Assembly: GCA_016802295.1 (NCBI GenBank)
Contig: JAESIW010000137.1
Coordinates: 1,913,318 to 1,977,317 of the forward strand
From: Brachionus rotundiformis
Taxonomy: Eukaryota; Rotifera; Eurotatoria; Ploima; Brachionidae
DNA length: 64,000 nucleotides
Direction: 5' to 3'
A model generated the notes under the pieces. It was given only the letters and a program-made list of their open reading frames with translations, was not told the DNA's origin and ran no database searches. A program made the translations under genes and the position numbers. Below, piece after piece: positions 11,572 through 22,744 of this stretch (positions are counted from its first letter, which is position 1; every line of letters starts with the position of its first letter).

Positions 11572-14224
11572 CTATTGCCAAATTCCTGCGTAATGTCCAT
11601 ATAAATTGATAGTCAGCGGCCCACCAACAGTCAAAAGTTTTGTTCCTGTCGGGTCGTATGAATGGGAATAGATTGCATGAGAGTTATCTGTGCCATTCGT
11701 GTACGATAAATTTTCGTAATAGGTCTCGTTTCTCATCTAAAATTAAATTTTATCAGAAATTATTTTCCAAAAATCCTTGTTGGCTACTCACAATCCATCC
11801 ACCACTAGTTTGAAGGCTCAAGTGATTTTCAATTTTGCTTTGGTCATCATTTTTTGATAGAAATTTGTTCGCTCGAACATCATAAAACAAAATGGTACCG
11901 ACACCAGTTCCTATGGATACAACGTTATTTCTAAAATGAAGAGATCGAACACCTTTGAGATAAAAACTCAAAAAATTTATCGTAAAAGCTTTTTGTTAAT
12001 AGTTACCTATATCTTTTTTGATGAATATAGGGTAAGTTATAGCTCGAGCATTATTGGCGTCAAGTAGTTGAACGTGAGAGGCTGATCCGACCGCGTAGAT
12101 AGAATAATCGCTGTTGATTGTTAAACAAACATTTTCCTTAAGCGGTGAAAGCTTTTTGGTGTATTTCTAAAAAAAAAAATATTTATTTTAAAAATTGAAT
12201 AAATATTTTAAAGGGATTTTTTAATAAATTTATCTATAAAAATATTTGTTTCGTCTATTGAGGCTTTTGAAATATGGAATATCATATAAAGAAAATTAAT
12301 TTGTTGTTTTTCTTAAGATTAAAGAGTAGTTAATGGTTCTAGATAATTTTGAATTAAGAGTATCTAATTCAGCTAAAATTTATCTTTTGACTATCTATTT
12401 CAATCGAGAAGATTTTAATTTGCTTTTTTAACCTATTTTCAATAATAGTATAGTTTATTTGAAAACAAATTTTGATTTTATAAAATTTAAATTAAATGAA
12501 TTAAAAAATATACATAAAAAAGAAATTAAAAAAATAACAAAAGAAAATTAATAGGTTTTCAAAATTTATTCTTAGAAAATTATCGTAGTCTTTTTGAATT
12601 TTTTATTGAATAAATTAAATTTTCATCCTTTAAAAAAGAAAGTCCTTATCATTTTTATTTGAATAAAAGCCCGAAAATAAATGGAGAAAAAAATTTTTTA
12701 ATATTAGTAAAGAGGCTAAAATTAAATAAAATTTTTGATCAATTATTTAATCAAGTTCTTTTTTAAAAAAAATCAATCTTGGTAAATATTCAAACATGGC
12801 TGGAAAAATTAACAAAAAAATTTAATACGTACCTGTTCAAATCTATTAATGTCAAAATAGTGAAAGGCAGAATTCATGGATATAGCTGCGATTTCATTAC
12901 GCTTAGGATTGAACGCCAAAGCCCTGATTCTTTTACTTTGTTTACATTTGATCACCTTGGTAGGAGTTCTATATTTCATTCTCTGCTCTGAATGCTTTGA
13001 GTTTTCCAAAAAGCTCAAACGCCTGCGCTTCATAGCTGCTCTTTCGTCATCATTAAACTCTGACTCGGCCTCGTCATCCTCATCCTCATCTGGATTAGCC
13101 TCGGTGTTAAAAGAATCAAAAAATGAACTAGAACTATTGTATACAAAATCATCATCACTATTATCATCCTCTTCATCTACTTCCTCATTACTGACATCCA
13201 AATTGGATCCATTTGAATACCTGAACAAATAATCATGGAAATTTGTTGGTTCATTTTGCTCCTCATCCTCATCCTCGGTTATATTCTCATTTATATCAAA
13301 TGCATCATCATTTGGTCTTTCTCTATCATGAACAAAATTAAAACTACGTCTTGGCAAATAATTTTCTATGTTGTAAAAACCAAATCTGTTTGCTGGTGCC
13401 AGATTTCGATTTAGGTTAAAAAAATTCTGGAAAGAACTGCTTGGTGATGCAAACGATTGAAAGGGGTTCAGTCGAACAGGAATACGGGAGCTTATGGGCG
13501 GGCTAGAGGGCGAACTTCGCTTGAGGTTTTGTCTGTCTACCCGTCCGTCCATGTCCATATAATTTAAAATCTTCGACTTGGAACAGCTATCTGAATTATC
13601 TGATTTGTTAAGCGAACTTGATGAGTTAATTCTGTTCGATTTTAAGTTGGTGAAATTTTTTGAATTGTTCATAGTCCATAGAGCGAGACGATTGTCACCA
13701 GCACCTGTCACAACATGGTCATCGTCCAGCCAGACAATGTCGAATATCCAGTATTTGTGAGCATTAAATCCGACCATCACAGGCTCCAAAGAAGGAAGAC
13801 TGTAAACAGCGATGTCATTTACATGTTCAGCTCCAGTTGCCAAATAAGTTCCAGACGGATTGATCGAAATGGAATGAATTCCGCAATGGTTTTGAATATT
13901 CTTGCTGTTTGGATGACTTTTGAGCGGATTTTGCACTGAATACTTCCCTGTTATTGTGTCCAAAATGACCAGCTTGTTGCACTTGGTGCCCATGATGCAT
14001 TTTCGCTCATCCAACCATTGGGCTGTGAATATCTTGTTTATGTTTGAGCTTTTCAAGTCGTATTCGTTCTCCCTTAGGGTATGAGGTAGCCTGGATGTGA
14101 AATGCTCTGAATTGCGGATTTCATTAGCTGAAATTCGGTGTCTGAACGATTTAATGCTCCTCGAGGAGCCGTATATTTCATGGTCAAGCGAATAATTCAA
14201 TATGTTCATGATTGCTTTTACCAA
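11572..14224 (-). CDS. DCAF12: DDB1- and CUL4-associated factor 12 (WD40 substrate receptor)
   Basis: Four exons (12833-14224, 12007-12166, 11792-11952, 11572-11736) sum to 626 codons and read through in frame. Family landmarks appear in order: FTAQWLDERKCIMGTKCNKL, GIHSISINPSGTYLATGAEH, the WD-type IFDIVWLDDDHVVTGAGDNRLALW, RIRALAFNPKRNEIAAISM, SIGTGVGTILFYDVRA, and the C-terminal YDPTGTKLLTVGGPL...GHYAGIWQ. DCAF12 is a propeller that presents substrates, including C-terminal degrons, to the CUL4-DDB1 ubiquitin ligase. The vertebrate protein is about 450 aa; the excess here is an insertion of roughly 200 aa (about residues 190-405) that is Ser/Asn-rich and then strongly acidic, between two blades. 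Introns are 54-55 nt except the first (666 nt). The initiator Met follows an AT-rich leader; an upstream exon cannot be excluded. Confidence 0.92.
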
Positions 14225-15253
14225 GGAGATCCTAAATTATGTCCTAAATTTATGTTTATATATTTTTCAATCAGAACTTTATTTTGTTGTTCTAAAAAAA
14301 TTTTATTATTTTTTATAAGTTAATAGTAGATGTTATTGGGACTAGTTGGCTCTTTAATTTTTCTTTTCTCGCATTTTTGATCTAAGCAAAACATATGAAT
14401 TTTGGGAAAAAAATTTTTAATTGAAAATCAAAAGAAATGCGTAAAATATACAAATTCAAGTTTGAAAAAATTAGCATAATTTTTAATATTTTTAAGCTAA
14501 AATGAAAATTAATTTGAATTTTACTTATAGATTAACTAGTTTTTCTTATTTTGTCTTTAATCAGTAACCATATCCATTTTAGAATGTTTTGCTAACCGCA
14601 ATAAAAAAGTTATAGATAATTTGAATGCATGAATTATTCAGAAAAAAAGTAAATATTCTTCTGAAATATTTATAGAATCTTTAGTAGAAAATTTTATTTT
14701 TTACTTGAGTCATGGTTAAAAATTTTTAGTATTTAAATTTATTATAATCCTCAAAAAAATTGATATGATAATTTCGAAAATATTAAAATTTATAATAATT
14801 TAATTTTCAAATTAAATATTAGCAAAGTGTCCATTCTTTTTGTTTAACTTTTTCATACTACAAGCTTGTAGATTTTATTTTAGCACAAAAATAAAAAGAA
14901 AAGCTTTTATAGCTATAAAATTTCTTGTCAAATTATATGCCATAATAATATTTTTGTTACAATTATTTAATTTTTTTTTAAATAAAAAAATGTTTTGCTT
15001 TTCATAATTAATAATTAAGATTATTTCAACAAATAATTTTAATTGTTTAATCAATAGTTCTTTTACTGTCTAATTTAAAACATTATTAATCAAAAACATT
15101 CTTTTTTAAAATTTAATAAAATTTCAAATTAGTTTGAAAAATGAATTTTGCCATATTAAGAAGTAATATTATGAAAAAATCAAACAAAACTAATTTTTAT
15201 TAATGTGCTAACTAGATTTAATCATTTTTAATATAAATGTGTTAATATACTCA
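14225..15253. other. Intergenic upstream of DCAF12
   Basis: AT-rich, no ORF or RNA gene supported. The DCAF12 promoter should lie in the first few hundred bases. Confidence 0.5.
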
Positions 15254-15690
15254 ACCAAGTGGCAATGAAGGCAACATCAACTCAAATCTTCAATCTTATT
15301 CAACGTTCCAAGACTAATCCTGGAATAGTTGAAGAAATTTAATGTTGACCACGGAAGCATTCCAGAGTGCATGGATAAAGTCTTTGTTACTGACATTTAG
15401 ATCTAAGTGAAACAAAAGAAATCAAAGTTTTTTTACGACAAAAAGATTAGTTCAGCTTGTGCCAAGAGCTTAATACTTGTGCTTGGATGTCACTTATAAG
15501 CTTTTATGGCACGGTTTTCCATCCATTATAATTGACTCAACTGATAGAACAAAAAAGTTTTATCCATTCTGTTTGGTCTTATGTACGCCTTTGTGTCAGA
15601 GCCAATTTTATTGAATTTAGTAGAAGTGGAAAATCTCCCGGCTAAACGTCCGAGAGGGAGACCTTGCAAAAACTCAATAGAATAAGCCTG
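15254..15690 (+). pseudogene. Decayed MULE-like transposase fragment
   Basis: This 430-bp island is clearly less AT-rich than its surroundings and translates to protein-like pieces in shifting plus-strand frames. One piece, around 15512-15585, reads FPSIIIDSTDRTKKFYPFCL. It matches the usual Mutator-like (MULE) pattern in which an Asp is followed by a short loop and F-[HY]-P-[FL]. A later frame contains KRPRGRP (15644-15664), a classic AT-hook motif, followed by a stop. Several stops and at least one frame change separate the pieces, so no product is expected. The family call rests on motif shape only; it could be another DNA transposase or a fragment of a cellular gene. Confidence 0.45.
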
Positions 15691-16558
15691 TGAGCAAAAA
15701 ATCTAGAAAAAATTAGTATTTTCCTTTTTTTTTTTCTTTTTTTTTATATTTTTTAAATCGTCAGTAAAAATAATACATATCATATATATATCAATAATAC
15801 ATATTGTTATTTAAAAAATAAAGAGATAAAAATTGGATCAGTATCATTTTTTAAAGGTGTTCCTTAAATAGAAAAGAAAATGTTTAATGTAGAATTAATT
15901 TCACAGAATTTTGTTGTATTTATTCAAATTAATAAAATAGGGAAATAAAAATTATTAATTGAAAATAATTTAAAATCAATTATTTCCAATCTAAAAAATA
16001 AATTAATCATTACATTTTTATATTATTAAATTTTAATTTGAATTCTACTGTTTTTATTGTAAACTACTAATTTAAATTTAATTTATTTAAATAAATTAAT
16101 AAATAACATATTAGAGACAACCTTTTGATTTTTTATTAATTAGACAGGAAAAATATTTATTTATATTCTGGCATTTTACCATTATTCTTAATTTACGGAA
16201 TTCATTATAGATTACAACTAGCTTTATATAATGAGAATATGAGAAATTGTTAATATTGCGTATCTAAATTAAAAATTAACTTAATGGCTTAATTAATATT
16301 TCTTCCAATTAGAGATAAAATAAATAATATCTCAATTTAATATCCTTGGTATGTTTATAAAAATAGAGTGGATTGATATGGTAAGATTTATTTTGAATAA
16401 AAATTGATGCAAAAATTTATTAGAAAAATTTTAGCTTTCCTTGATAATAATTTATATTAAATTCTTTGATCATAAGCTTACTGTTAAATCATTTTGAATG
16501 TCAATTAATTATAAAAATAAATGAATAAAAAAATTTCTAATTTTATTTAATATAATTT
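15691..16558. other. Intergenic, no gene seen
   Basis: Very AT-rich (runs of TTTTT and a TATA-rich tract near 15775-15795). The right part presumably contains the KTI12 3' UTR. Confidence 0.5.
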
Positions 16559-17749
16559 TTATAGCATAAGATTATTTATGTATTCAACAAACATATTTGG
16601 AACTTTTGTAGCTTCCGATGGTGGATGCATTTTAATATAGGTCAGAAACTGTTGTCTCCATCTTCGAAGTTCTGCCAAATTAACAGGTCTTATCAATTTT
16701 ACCTTTGAGAAAAGATAAATTTTTTAATAAGAATAAGAAGAAAAGAATTTTTTTTACTTTTTCACTAGCCCCAGGGACAGAAACCTGATTGCTGGCTAAT
16801 TGATTGTTTTGCAAAGTAAGTATATGCTTAATAAACATAGTTAAAAAAAATAATTATAAATAAGTATTTACTGTTAATATTTCTTGAGTTATTTTGTCAA
16901 TATCATGTAAAAAAGTCGTATCAGACAAAGGTTTCTTGGAAAAAAAGATCAGATCTTCTTTTGTTAATTAAATTCTTACATTTAATGTGCTTTTGTTTGG
17001 CGGTGGCGCTTGCTTATTAAACAAAGTATTTGCTATATCCTCTATTGGCAAAGCTTCTGATGAATTAACCACATATAACGTTGAATCCCATCTATTTTTG
17101 GATTCGGGTGGTTCAAATCTCATATTCAAAACTTGAATTCTATAAAAAATCAATTTGATTTTGATAAAAAAATATCTTTACATCTCGTCAGAGTATTGGT
17201 CATTTAGATCTTTGTTTTTGTTTAGTTCCAAGCATTCTTCTATTGATCGATTTGAAAAAATCTAATTTAATCGAGGTTGGTAAATTAACTAAAATCAAAT
17301 TGAGCAAAAAATATACCACACACTGAGGAGTTTGATACAGTTTAGATATACAAAACAGTTCATATCTATAGCCTTTTATGTAATTCAAATAATCTAGAAT
17401 AACAACGTCTTCTTTGGACATAAATTTTTGAACCTCAGACTTAAGATTTGCTCTTAGAACTTTTTCACGGTCAGAGTCTTAGATTAAATTAATTATTTAA
17501 GAAACAAAAATAAAGTTTTTTTTAAAATTAATTAATAAATTATCAAATTTTTAATCAATAATTATTTTATTAAATATTTTTTTCTTGGTTCTGTAACTTA
17601 CCTAGATAGAGTGAATTTTTCTCATTCATAAACGGACTCTCATTAATGATAACCACATTTTTATTTAATGAACGAAGATACTCAGCTAACTTATTTGCAT
17701 AATAACTTTTGCCACTACTTGGCAAACCACACATCATCACAAATGGCAT
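16559..17749 (-). CDS. KTI12: KTI12-like P-loop protein (Elongator-associated)
   Basis: The gene starts with MPFVMMCGLPSSGKSYYANK, a P-loop (GLPSSGKS) at residues 8-15, and continues through several short exons. Exon 1 is 17602-17749, exon 2 is 17317-17477, and later exons carry the SIEECLELN, MRFEPPESKNRWD and C-terminal pieces. Family signatures are DVVILDYLNYIKGYRYELFC, FEPPESKNRWDSTLYVV, FNKQAPPPNKST and the C-terminal LRRWRQQFLTYIKMHPP. KTI12 resembles the tRNA kinase PSTK and is needed for Elongator-dependent modification of wobble uridine in tRNAs. The exon 1/2 junction uses a split Leu codon before DSDREK. The stop (TAA, 16559-16561) follows NNLML. All family blocks are present, so the gene looks functional; exact ends of two small middle exons are approximate. 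Confidence 0.92.
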
Positions 17750-18290
17750 TTTTCTTTTCTATTTTTTGTATCCAAAAAACTTTAAAAATCTTCATGGAAT
17801 TTTAGTTAATTAAAATTGAATAATATTTAATTTAAAGACTTGATAATTAAATTTAAGATTTAAAATGTTTTGATCTATTGGTAATAAGTCATTGAGTGGT
17901 CAAAAACTGGTGACAATTAAGTCTGATTGCCACGTTACAGGCCACCAGTTTGATTTTAAGTTGTTTTGGTTATTATTTTATTTATTTTTCAAAAAATAGT
18001 TGGTCACATCACCAACGTTTTAAAAAATTTTTAAAAAAGAATCTATTTAATTCTTAAATTTATTGATATATAATTTTTTGCACCGATTCTTAAACATCAA
18101 TTTTTGAATTTTCAAATGAAAGAAAATTAGAGGCAAATACGATAAATTGATAAAATAGTTAGTGACGAATTAATTAAAATTTTATCACAGAATCATTGCA
18201 GCCAATTAATGCTAAAATTAATAATTAAAAAATTATTGTCCATTTATTTTTGAATAAAATGTATCTTATATTATTTTAATTTACATTTGT

Positions 18291-20579
18291 TTATTTTTTG
18301 TGTTCATTCAACTTTTCAAGAAGTTCCTCAGCATCTTCCGGGGTTTTTACTTTGAATAAAAATTTGCATGGGTTGGTACTGCTCACTCCAGGTATCTCTG
18401 GATGAGGTACGCAAACATAAGATACATCTTTTGGACCTATTTTGGTAATTGGAAAAACTTTGGACAATTTGACATTTAGAAGAATATTTGCCAACGAGGT
18501 ATCAGCTCGAATGATTAATTGAGTGCTTTCACCATCTTTGATAGGTTTAATGAACAAATTTCCAATACCTCTGTCTACAAATTTTGATTCTTCCTCATTA
18601 TAATAATACAACTTCATTCTTTTTTCATAAACAGATCCTTCTTCTTTTACATTGCTTGACTCTGGTTTTGGTGGTTCGTAAGGCTCTTCTTCGCCTTCTG
18701 CATCTCCACCAACCGCTGGTGCTCCTGCTCCAAAAGTAATTCCGCTTCCAAATGGACTAGGAGTTGAACCGAAAAGGTTTTTTGTTTCACCGCCAAGTGT
18801 CGATGAGAAAATACTTGATTTGTCGGAATTAAAAGTAAATGATGTTTTTGTAGCTAAAGAGGTTGTTGAAGAAGCTGCTGAAGAAGCTAAAGAAAAACTA
18901 AATGGGGTAGACGTAATTGGCTTAAATGTTAAACTATCTGATGATTTTTCTTTTGATTCATCTTCACTTTTTTTTAAGCTAGAAAAAATACCTTGCTGTG
19001 CTTGACCAAATGAGAACTTTTTGGACTCATCTTCCTGCTTTTTCTCCTCTATTTTTTCAGTATTAACTTCTTCAGCATTTTTTTTAAAACTGGAAATAAA
19101 TCCACTAGCCGTAGAATTAAACGAAAATTTGTTTGATTCATTTTCGGGCTTTTTATCTTCTTTTTTTTCAGTACTGTCCACATTTTTAGTCGTATCACTC
19201 TCTGATGTTGTGCTCTGAGCTGAACCAAATTTAAAAAATGAAACTGAACTGGTATTTCCAAAAGAAGGGAAAATATTCTTTGCTGGACTAGCTTCAGTTT
19301 TTTTCTCTTCGACAGGCTTTGCGAAGCTATCTATTTTCGTCAAAATTGGTTCAGAAGACAGAAGAGAAGTCTTTTGTGGTTCTTTATTTTCAGTAGGTGT
19401 GGATTTTTTAAACAATGAGCTCTTTTCTTCTTCGATTGAAGTAACTGATCCAAACTTGAATGTGGTATTGGTATCCAAGGATATGGGAGTGAAAGGCTGA
19501 TTAGCCGATTTGAAAAAACTTGGAGTTTTTTTATTCGAGTCAAAAACATCCTGATTTTCTTTTGCTTTGTCTTCAATTATGACATCAGGCTTTTCCACCT
19601 TTTCTTTATGACCATTTGTACCATTAATTGGTAGCTTAGTACCATTTGTTAATTTTTCAGAAGCTTCTTTGTCGCTTTTTTTGAATGAACCAGGAAAGAA
19701 ATTCTTTTCCAAAAGAATTAAATAGTTAAAGTAATCAACAAATACAGGCGTTAGTAGAACCAAAGGGCTTTCTTCGACATGTTTGCTGATCCATTTAGAG
19801 ATGTGCCGATTTAACTCGGCTAAAAGGCATGCATATTTGGTTTCTTGATCTGAACTTTCGCCAGATTCATTTAGCATTTCAATTGGAAGTTTGTACGAAC
19901 GCTTACTTGTTCCATAACATCGTTCGTATAAATCATTTAGTTCAGTAATGAACCTCAATTCATTTTCACTTATGTTCTTGTTTTTAGGTAAAGACTCTTG
20001 CTTATCAGAGTCTGTGTTTTGCTTGCCAAATAAATCTGAACCGATTGAATTTGGTTTTGCTGACAGAGTAGTTTCTGATTTGGTTCCATTTGGCAATGAA
20101 GAGTCTATTTTATTTTCAGTAGTATCTTTTTTTTCCAGAGAAAACTTCATGCTAGTAGTCGATTCAGTAGACGATGAAGGTGTTGAGGAGGTGATTTCGG
20201 AAATCGGCTTGAAGGCAGTGAATCCCTTAAAGCCGGAAAATACACTAGGTGTTACATTTTCTTCGGCGGATGGTTTTGTAAAGAAGCTGAATGGCTAAGA
20301 AAAAAAAATGCTTTACTTGTTAATTTAAATGATTAAAATTATCTACCGATGGGGTAGTTGAAGTTGAAGTTCCAGACCCAATTTTTCTCTTAGCAACAAG
20401 TTTTTTGCGTGATTGGATATCGGTCTTTTGATTCTCATCCGATGATGTCTTTGCAAATTATTTTTTTTAACAAAAATACTCAAAGAAAATTCATTTACTT
20501 CTTCGATAATTTCCTCATCAGATTCATCATCATCATCAAATCTTGTTTTATGGTTTAAATTTGTTCTCCGTTTTCCCAT
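18291..20579 (-). CDS. NUP50: Nuclear pore protein NUP50-like, FG repeats plus RanBP1 domain
   Basis: Three exons (20499-20579, 20347-20448, 18291-20294) with 50- and 52-nt introns sum to 729 codons. The N-terminus (MGKRRTNLNH, then an acidic DDDDESDEE patch, then SRKKLVAKRKIG) matches the importin-alpha-binding NUP50 start. FSGFKGFTAFKP follows around residue 85. The middle, about residues 120-580, is Ser/Thr/Lys-rich with repeated FxF and FxFG-like dipeptides (FGSAQ, FSFGQA, FKFGS, FTFGAG-like). The last 130 residues form a Ran-binding domain (YEKRMKLYYYNEEESKFVDRG, then IRADTSLANILLNV). NUP50 sits at the nuclear basket and promotes importin-alpha recycling with RanGTP. It is longer than vertebrate NUP50 (about 470 aa) because of the expanded low-complexity middle. 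A start at the internal Met at 20150 would lose the conserved N-terminus, so 20579 is preferred. Confidence 0.9.
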
Positions 20580-21029
20580 TTTGTCACTTTTTTTTCTAAT
20601 TTTTTTAAACTCAACTCAAATAACAAATTTATTTAACTTTATCTTAAATATTTTTATTTAAAAATTCAAATTAAACAAGAAATTAATTGAAAAAATATAG
20701 ATTTTTATTTATTTGAGTATGCATGTGAGATTAATTTTATGATTTAATAAATAAAAAATTTAGTTGCAATTTTTATTAAAATAGCTTTAATTTCAAAATT
20801 TTTTCCTATTTTGTTTTGTTTTTTGCCAAAGTTCAAAACAAACATCACTTTGAATTAGCTTTGTTATTTATTATTAAAAAAATTGAAATTTTTTTCTCAA
20901 ATCTGGTAGTGAAAAAAATTGACAATTTAAAAATTATCTTTTTACGACTTTTTTTATAAATTTTTTGTTAAATTTTATTTCGATAAAAAATAAAACTTAA
21001 CCTAATTTTATATCTGCAAATCCTGCAAA
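20580..21029. promoter_or_regulatory. Shared divergent promoter region of NUP50 and WDR92
   Basis: NUP50 (minus) and WDR92 (plus) start head to head here. The sequence is AT-rich with no ORF. No specific element can be named; the call is by position only. Confidence 0.4.
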
Positions 21030-21408
21030 AATATAATCGACGGAGATTTGTGCACAATACTTGGTTGTGGTCGAACGTAAGTTAATAAAAATTAAAAAAT
21101 GTCTTTATATTAAATTAATTGATAATTTAACACATTTTTAAATTTTAAAAGGCTTTTAAAAATGATTATAAAATTAATTTATTTTTAAGTATGTTATTCT
21201 ATTCGAATTTTTTTAATACATCAGTCAAATTCAAATTACTAATTGGTTTAGCACTAATTTAATCAGTCCAATTCGAGACTTTTTGTTTCTATAGTTTCAA
21301 ATATTTATTCTTTTTTAAAAAACCACTATATGTATTAAGCACATTTTAATTCTTATATTTTTAAAATTCAAATTTTTTCACATAGCTAAAAATTTCTAGA
21401 AACTCCAA
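21030..21408 (+). other. Probable 5' UTR exon and leader intron of WDR92
   Basis: A GC-richer patch at about 21030-21076 ends at a good donor (GTAAGT, from 21077). A strong acceptor (TTTCTAG, ending 21399) lies nine bases before the WDR92 ATG. Together they suggest a non-coding first exon and a 323-nt leader intron. The acceptor alone could also serve trans-splicing of a leader RNA. Confidence 0.45.
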
Positions 21409-22744
21409 ATGGATAAACCACAAATCATTCTCTACGCTCAGAAATCTCTCAACTACACTTTATTCGACTGTAAATGGATTCCATATAGCGCTAAGTTCGT
21501 CGTTCTGGGCAATCATGCTCGAGGAACTGGTGCTATCCAAGTGTACGAATTGGAATCTGGTGACATGAAGCTTGTCAAAGAGGTAAGCATTTTTAACTCA
21601 AATTTTAAGCAATATAAATAATTATTCAAAAAATAGACAGAAAAATTAAAAGCATTTAAATGTGGAACATTTGGGGCATCAAAAGTCGAGACCCGTCATT
21701 TAGCCACAGGCGATTTTGATGGTAATTTGAATATTTGGTAGGTTCTTTATGAAAGTGATTTATTTTATTAATGCTTTAAATTATAATTTAGGGATCTAGA
21801 AAAGTTGGAAACACCAGTCTATTCAGTAAAAGCTCATAAGGAAATAATAAACGCAATTGATGGTGTCGGCGGGCTAGGGATCGGCGAAGGTGCACCAGAA
21901 ATTGTTACTGCAAGCAGAGATGGTTTGTTATTTATAAAGTTATTTGTTGTTTAATTAGAATAAAATTTTCTTTTTTAGGATCTGTTAAGATATGGGATCC
22001 GAGACAAAAAGATTTACCAGTGGCAGTTATAGAAGCTGCCGAAAATGAAACAAAAAGAGATGCTTGGACTGCTTGTTTTGGTACAAAAAGGATTTTAAAT
22101 TAAAAAAAAAAATTATTTTATTTATTAAAGGCAATTCTTATAATTCGTATGAACGTGCCGTGTGTTCTGGTTATGATAATGGTGATATTAAGTTATTTGA
22201 CTTGAGAAACATGTGCTTAAAATGGGAAACTAATGTAAAAAATGGTGTTTGTGGTCTTGAGTTTGATAGAAAAGATATAATTATGAACAAACTGTTGGTT
22301 ACTACACTGGAATCAAAACTTCATGTGTTTGATATGAGAACTCAAAATGATGCCCATGGAGGTTTTGTTAAAGTAACAGAAAAAGCTCATGATTCAACTG
22401 TTTGGCTTGGCAAGCATCTTCCACAGAATAGAGAAATTTTTATGACATGTGGTGGAGGTGGTTCAATGTATCTGTGGAAATAGTATGAATTTTTTTTCTG
22501 ATTAAATAAACATGTTGCTAAATTATTTAATTTTAGCAACTATCCATCTAATCGAGTGACCAAAGACTCAAATGGGGATGAAATGGGAGTACCTGGTACA
22601 TTATCTCTACTACAAAACGTAGGATTATCCTCTCAGCCAATTTCTGGATTCGATTGGAGTCCTGATAAATTGGGTCTGGCTGTTTCAACTTCATTCGATC
22701 AAACTGTTAGAGTCACTGTTTGTACCAAACTGAATACCATCTAG
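21409..22744 (+). CDS. DNAAF10: WD repeat protein 92 / dynein axonemal assembly factor 10
   Basis: Six exons (21409-21582, 21637-21737, 21792-21922, 21979-22080, 22131-22482, 22537-22744) sum to 356 codons, against 357 aa in human. All five introns are 50-56 nt, GT-AG. Near-invariant family blocks include NHARGTGAIQVYELESGD, HKEIINAIDGVGGLGIGEGA, KIWDPRQKD, CSGYDNGDIKLFDLRNM, NGVCGLEFDRKDIIMNKL and FDWSPDKLGLAV. It is a seven-bladed propeller that works with R2TP/prefoldin-like chaperones in cytoplasmic pre-assembly of axonemal dyneins. Its presence implies motile cilia. An AATAAA polyadenylation signal lies at 22777-22782, 33 bases after the stop. Confidence 0.97.

Noticed and set aside
12876..13232. 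118-codon plus-strand open frame opposite DCAF12
   Set aside because: It is the antisense shadow of the Asp/Glu/Ser-rich insertion, which gives long Ser/Leu runs on the other strand.
20150..20150. Met at 20150 as the NUP50 start
   Set aside because: It would remove the conserved importin-binding N-terminus, which is encoded by two upstream exons joined in frame by 50- and 52-nt introns.
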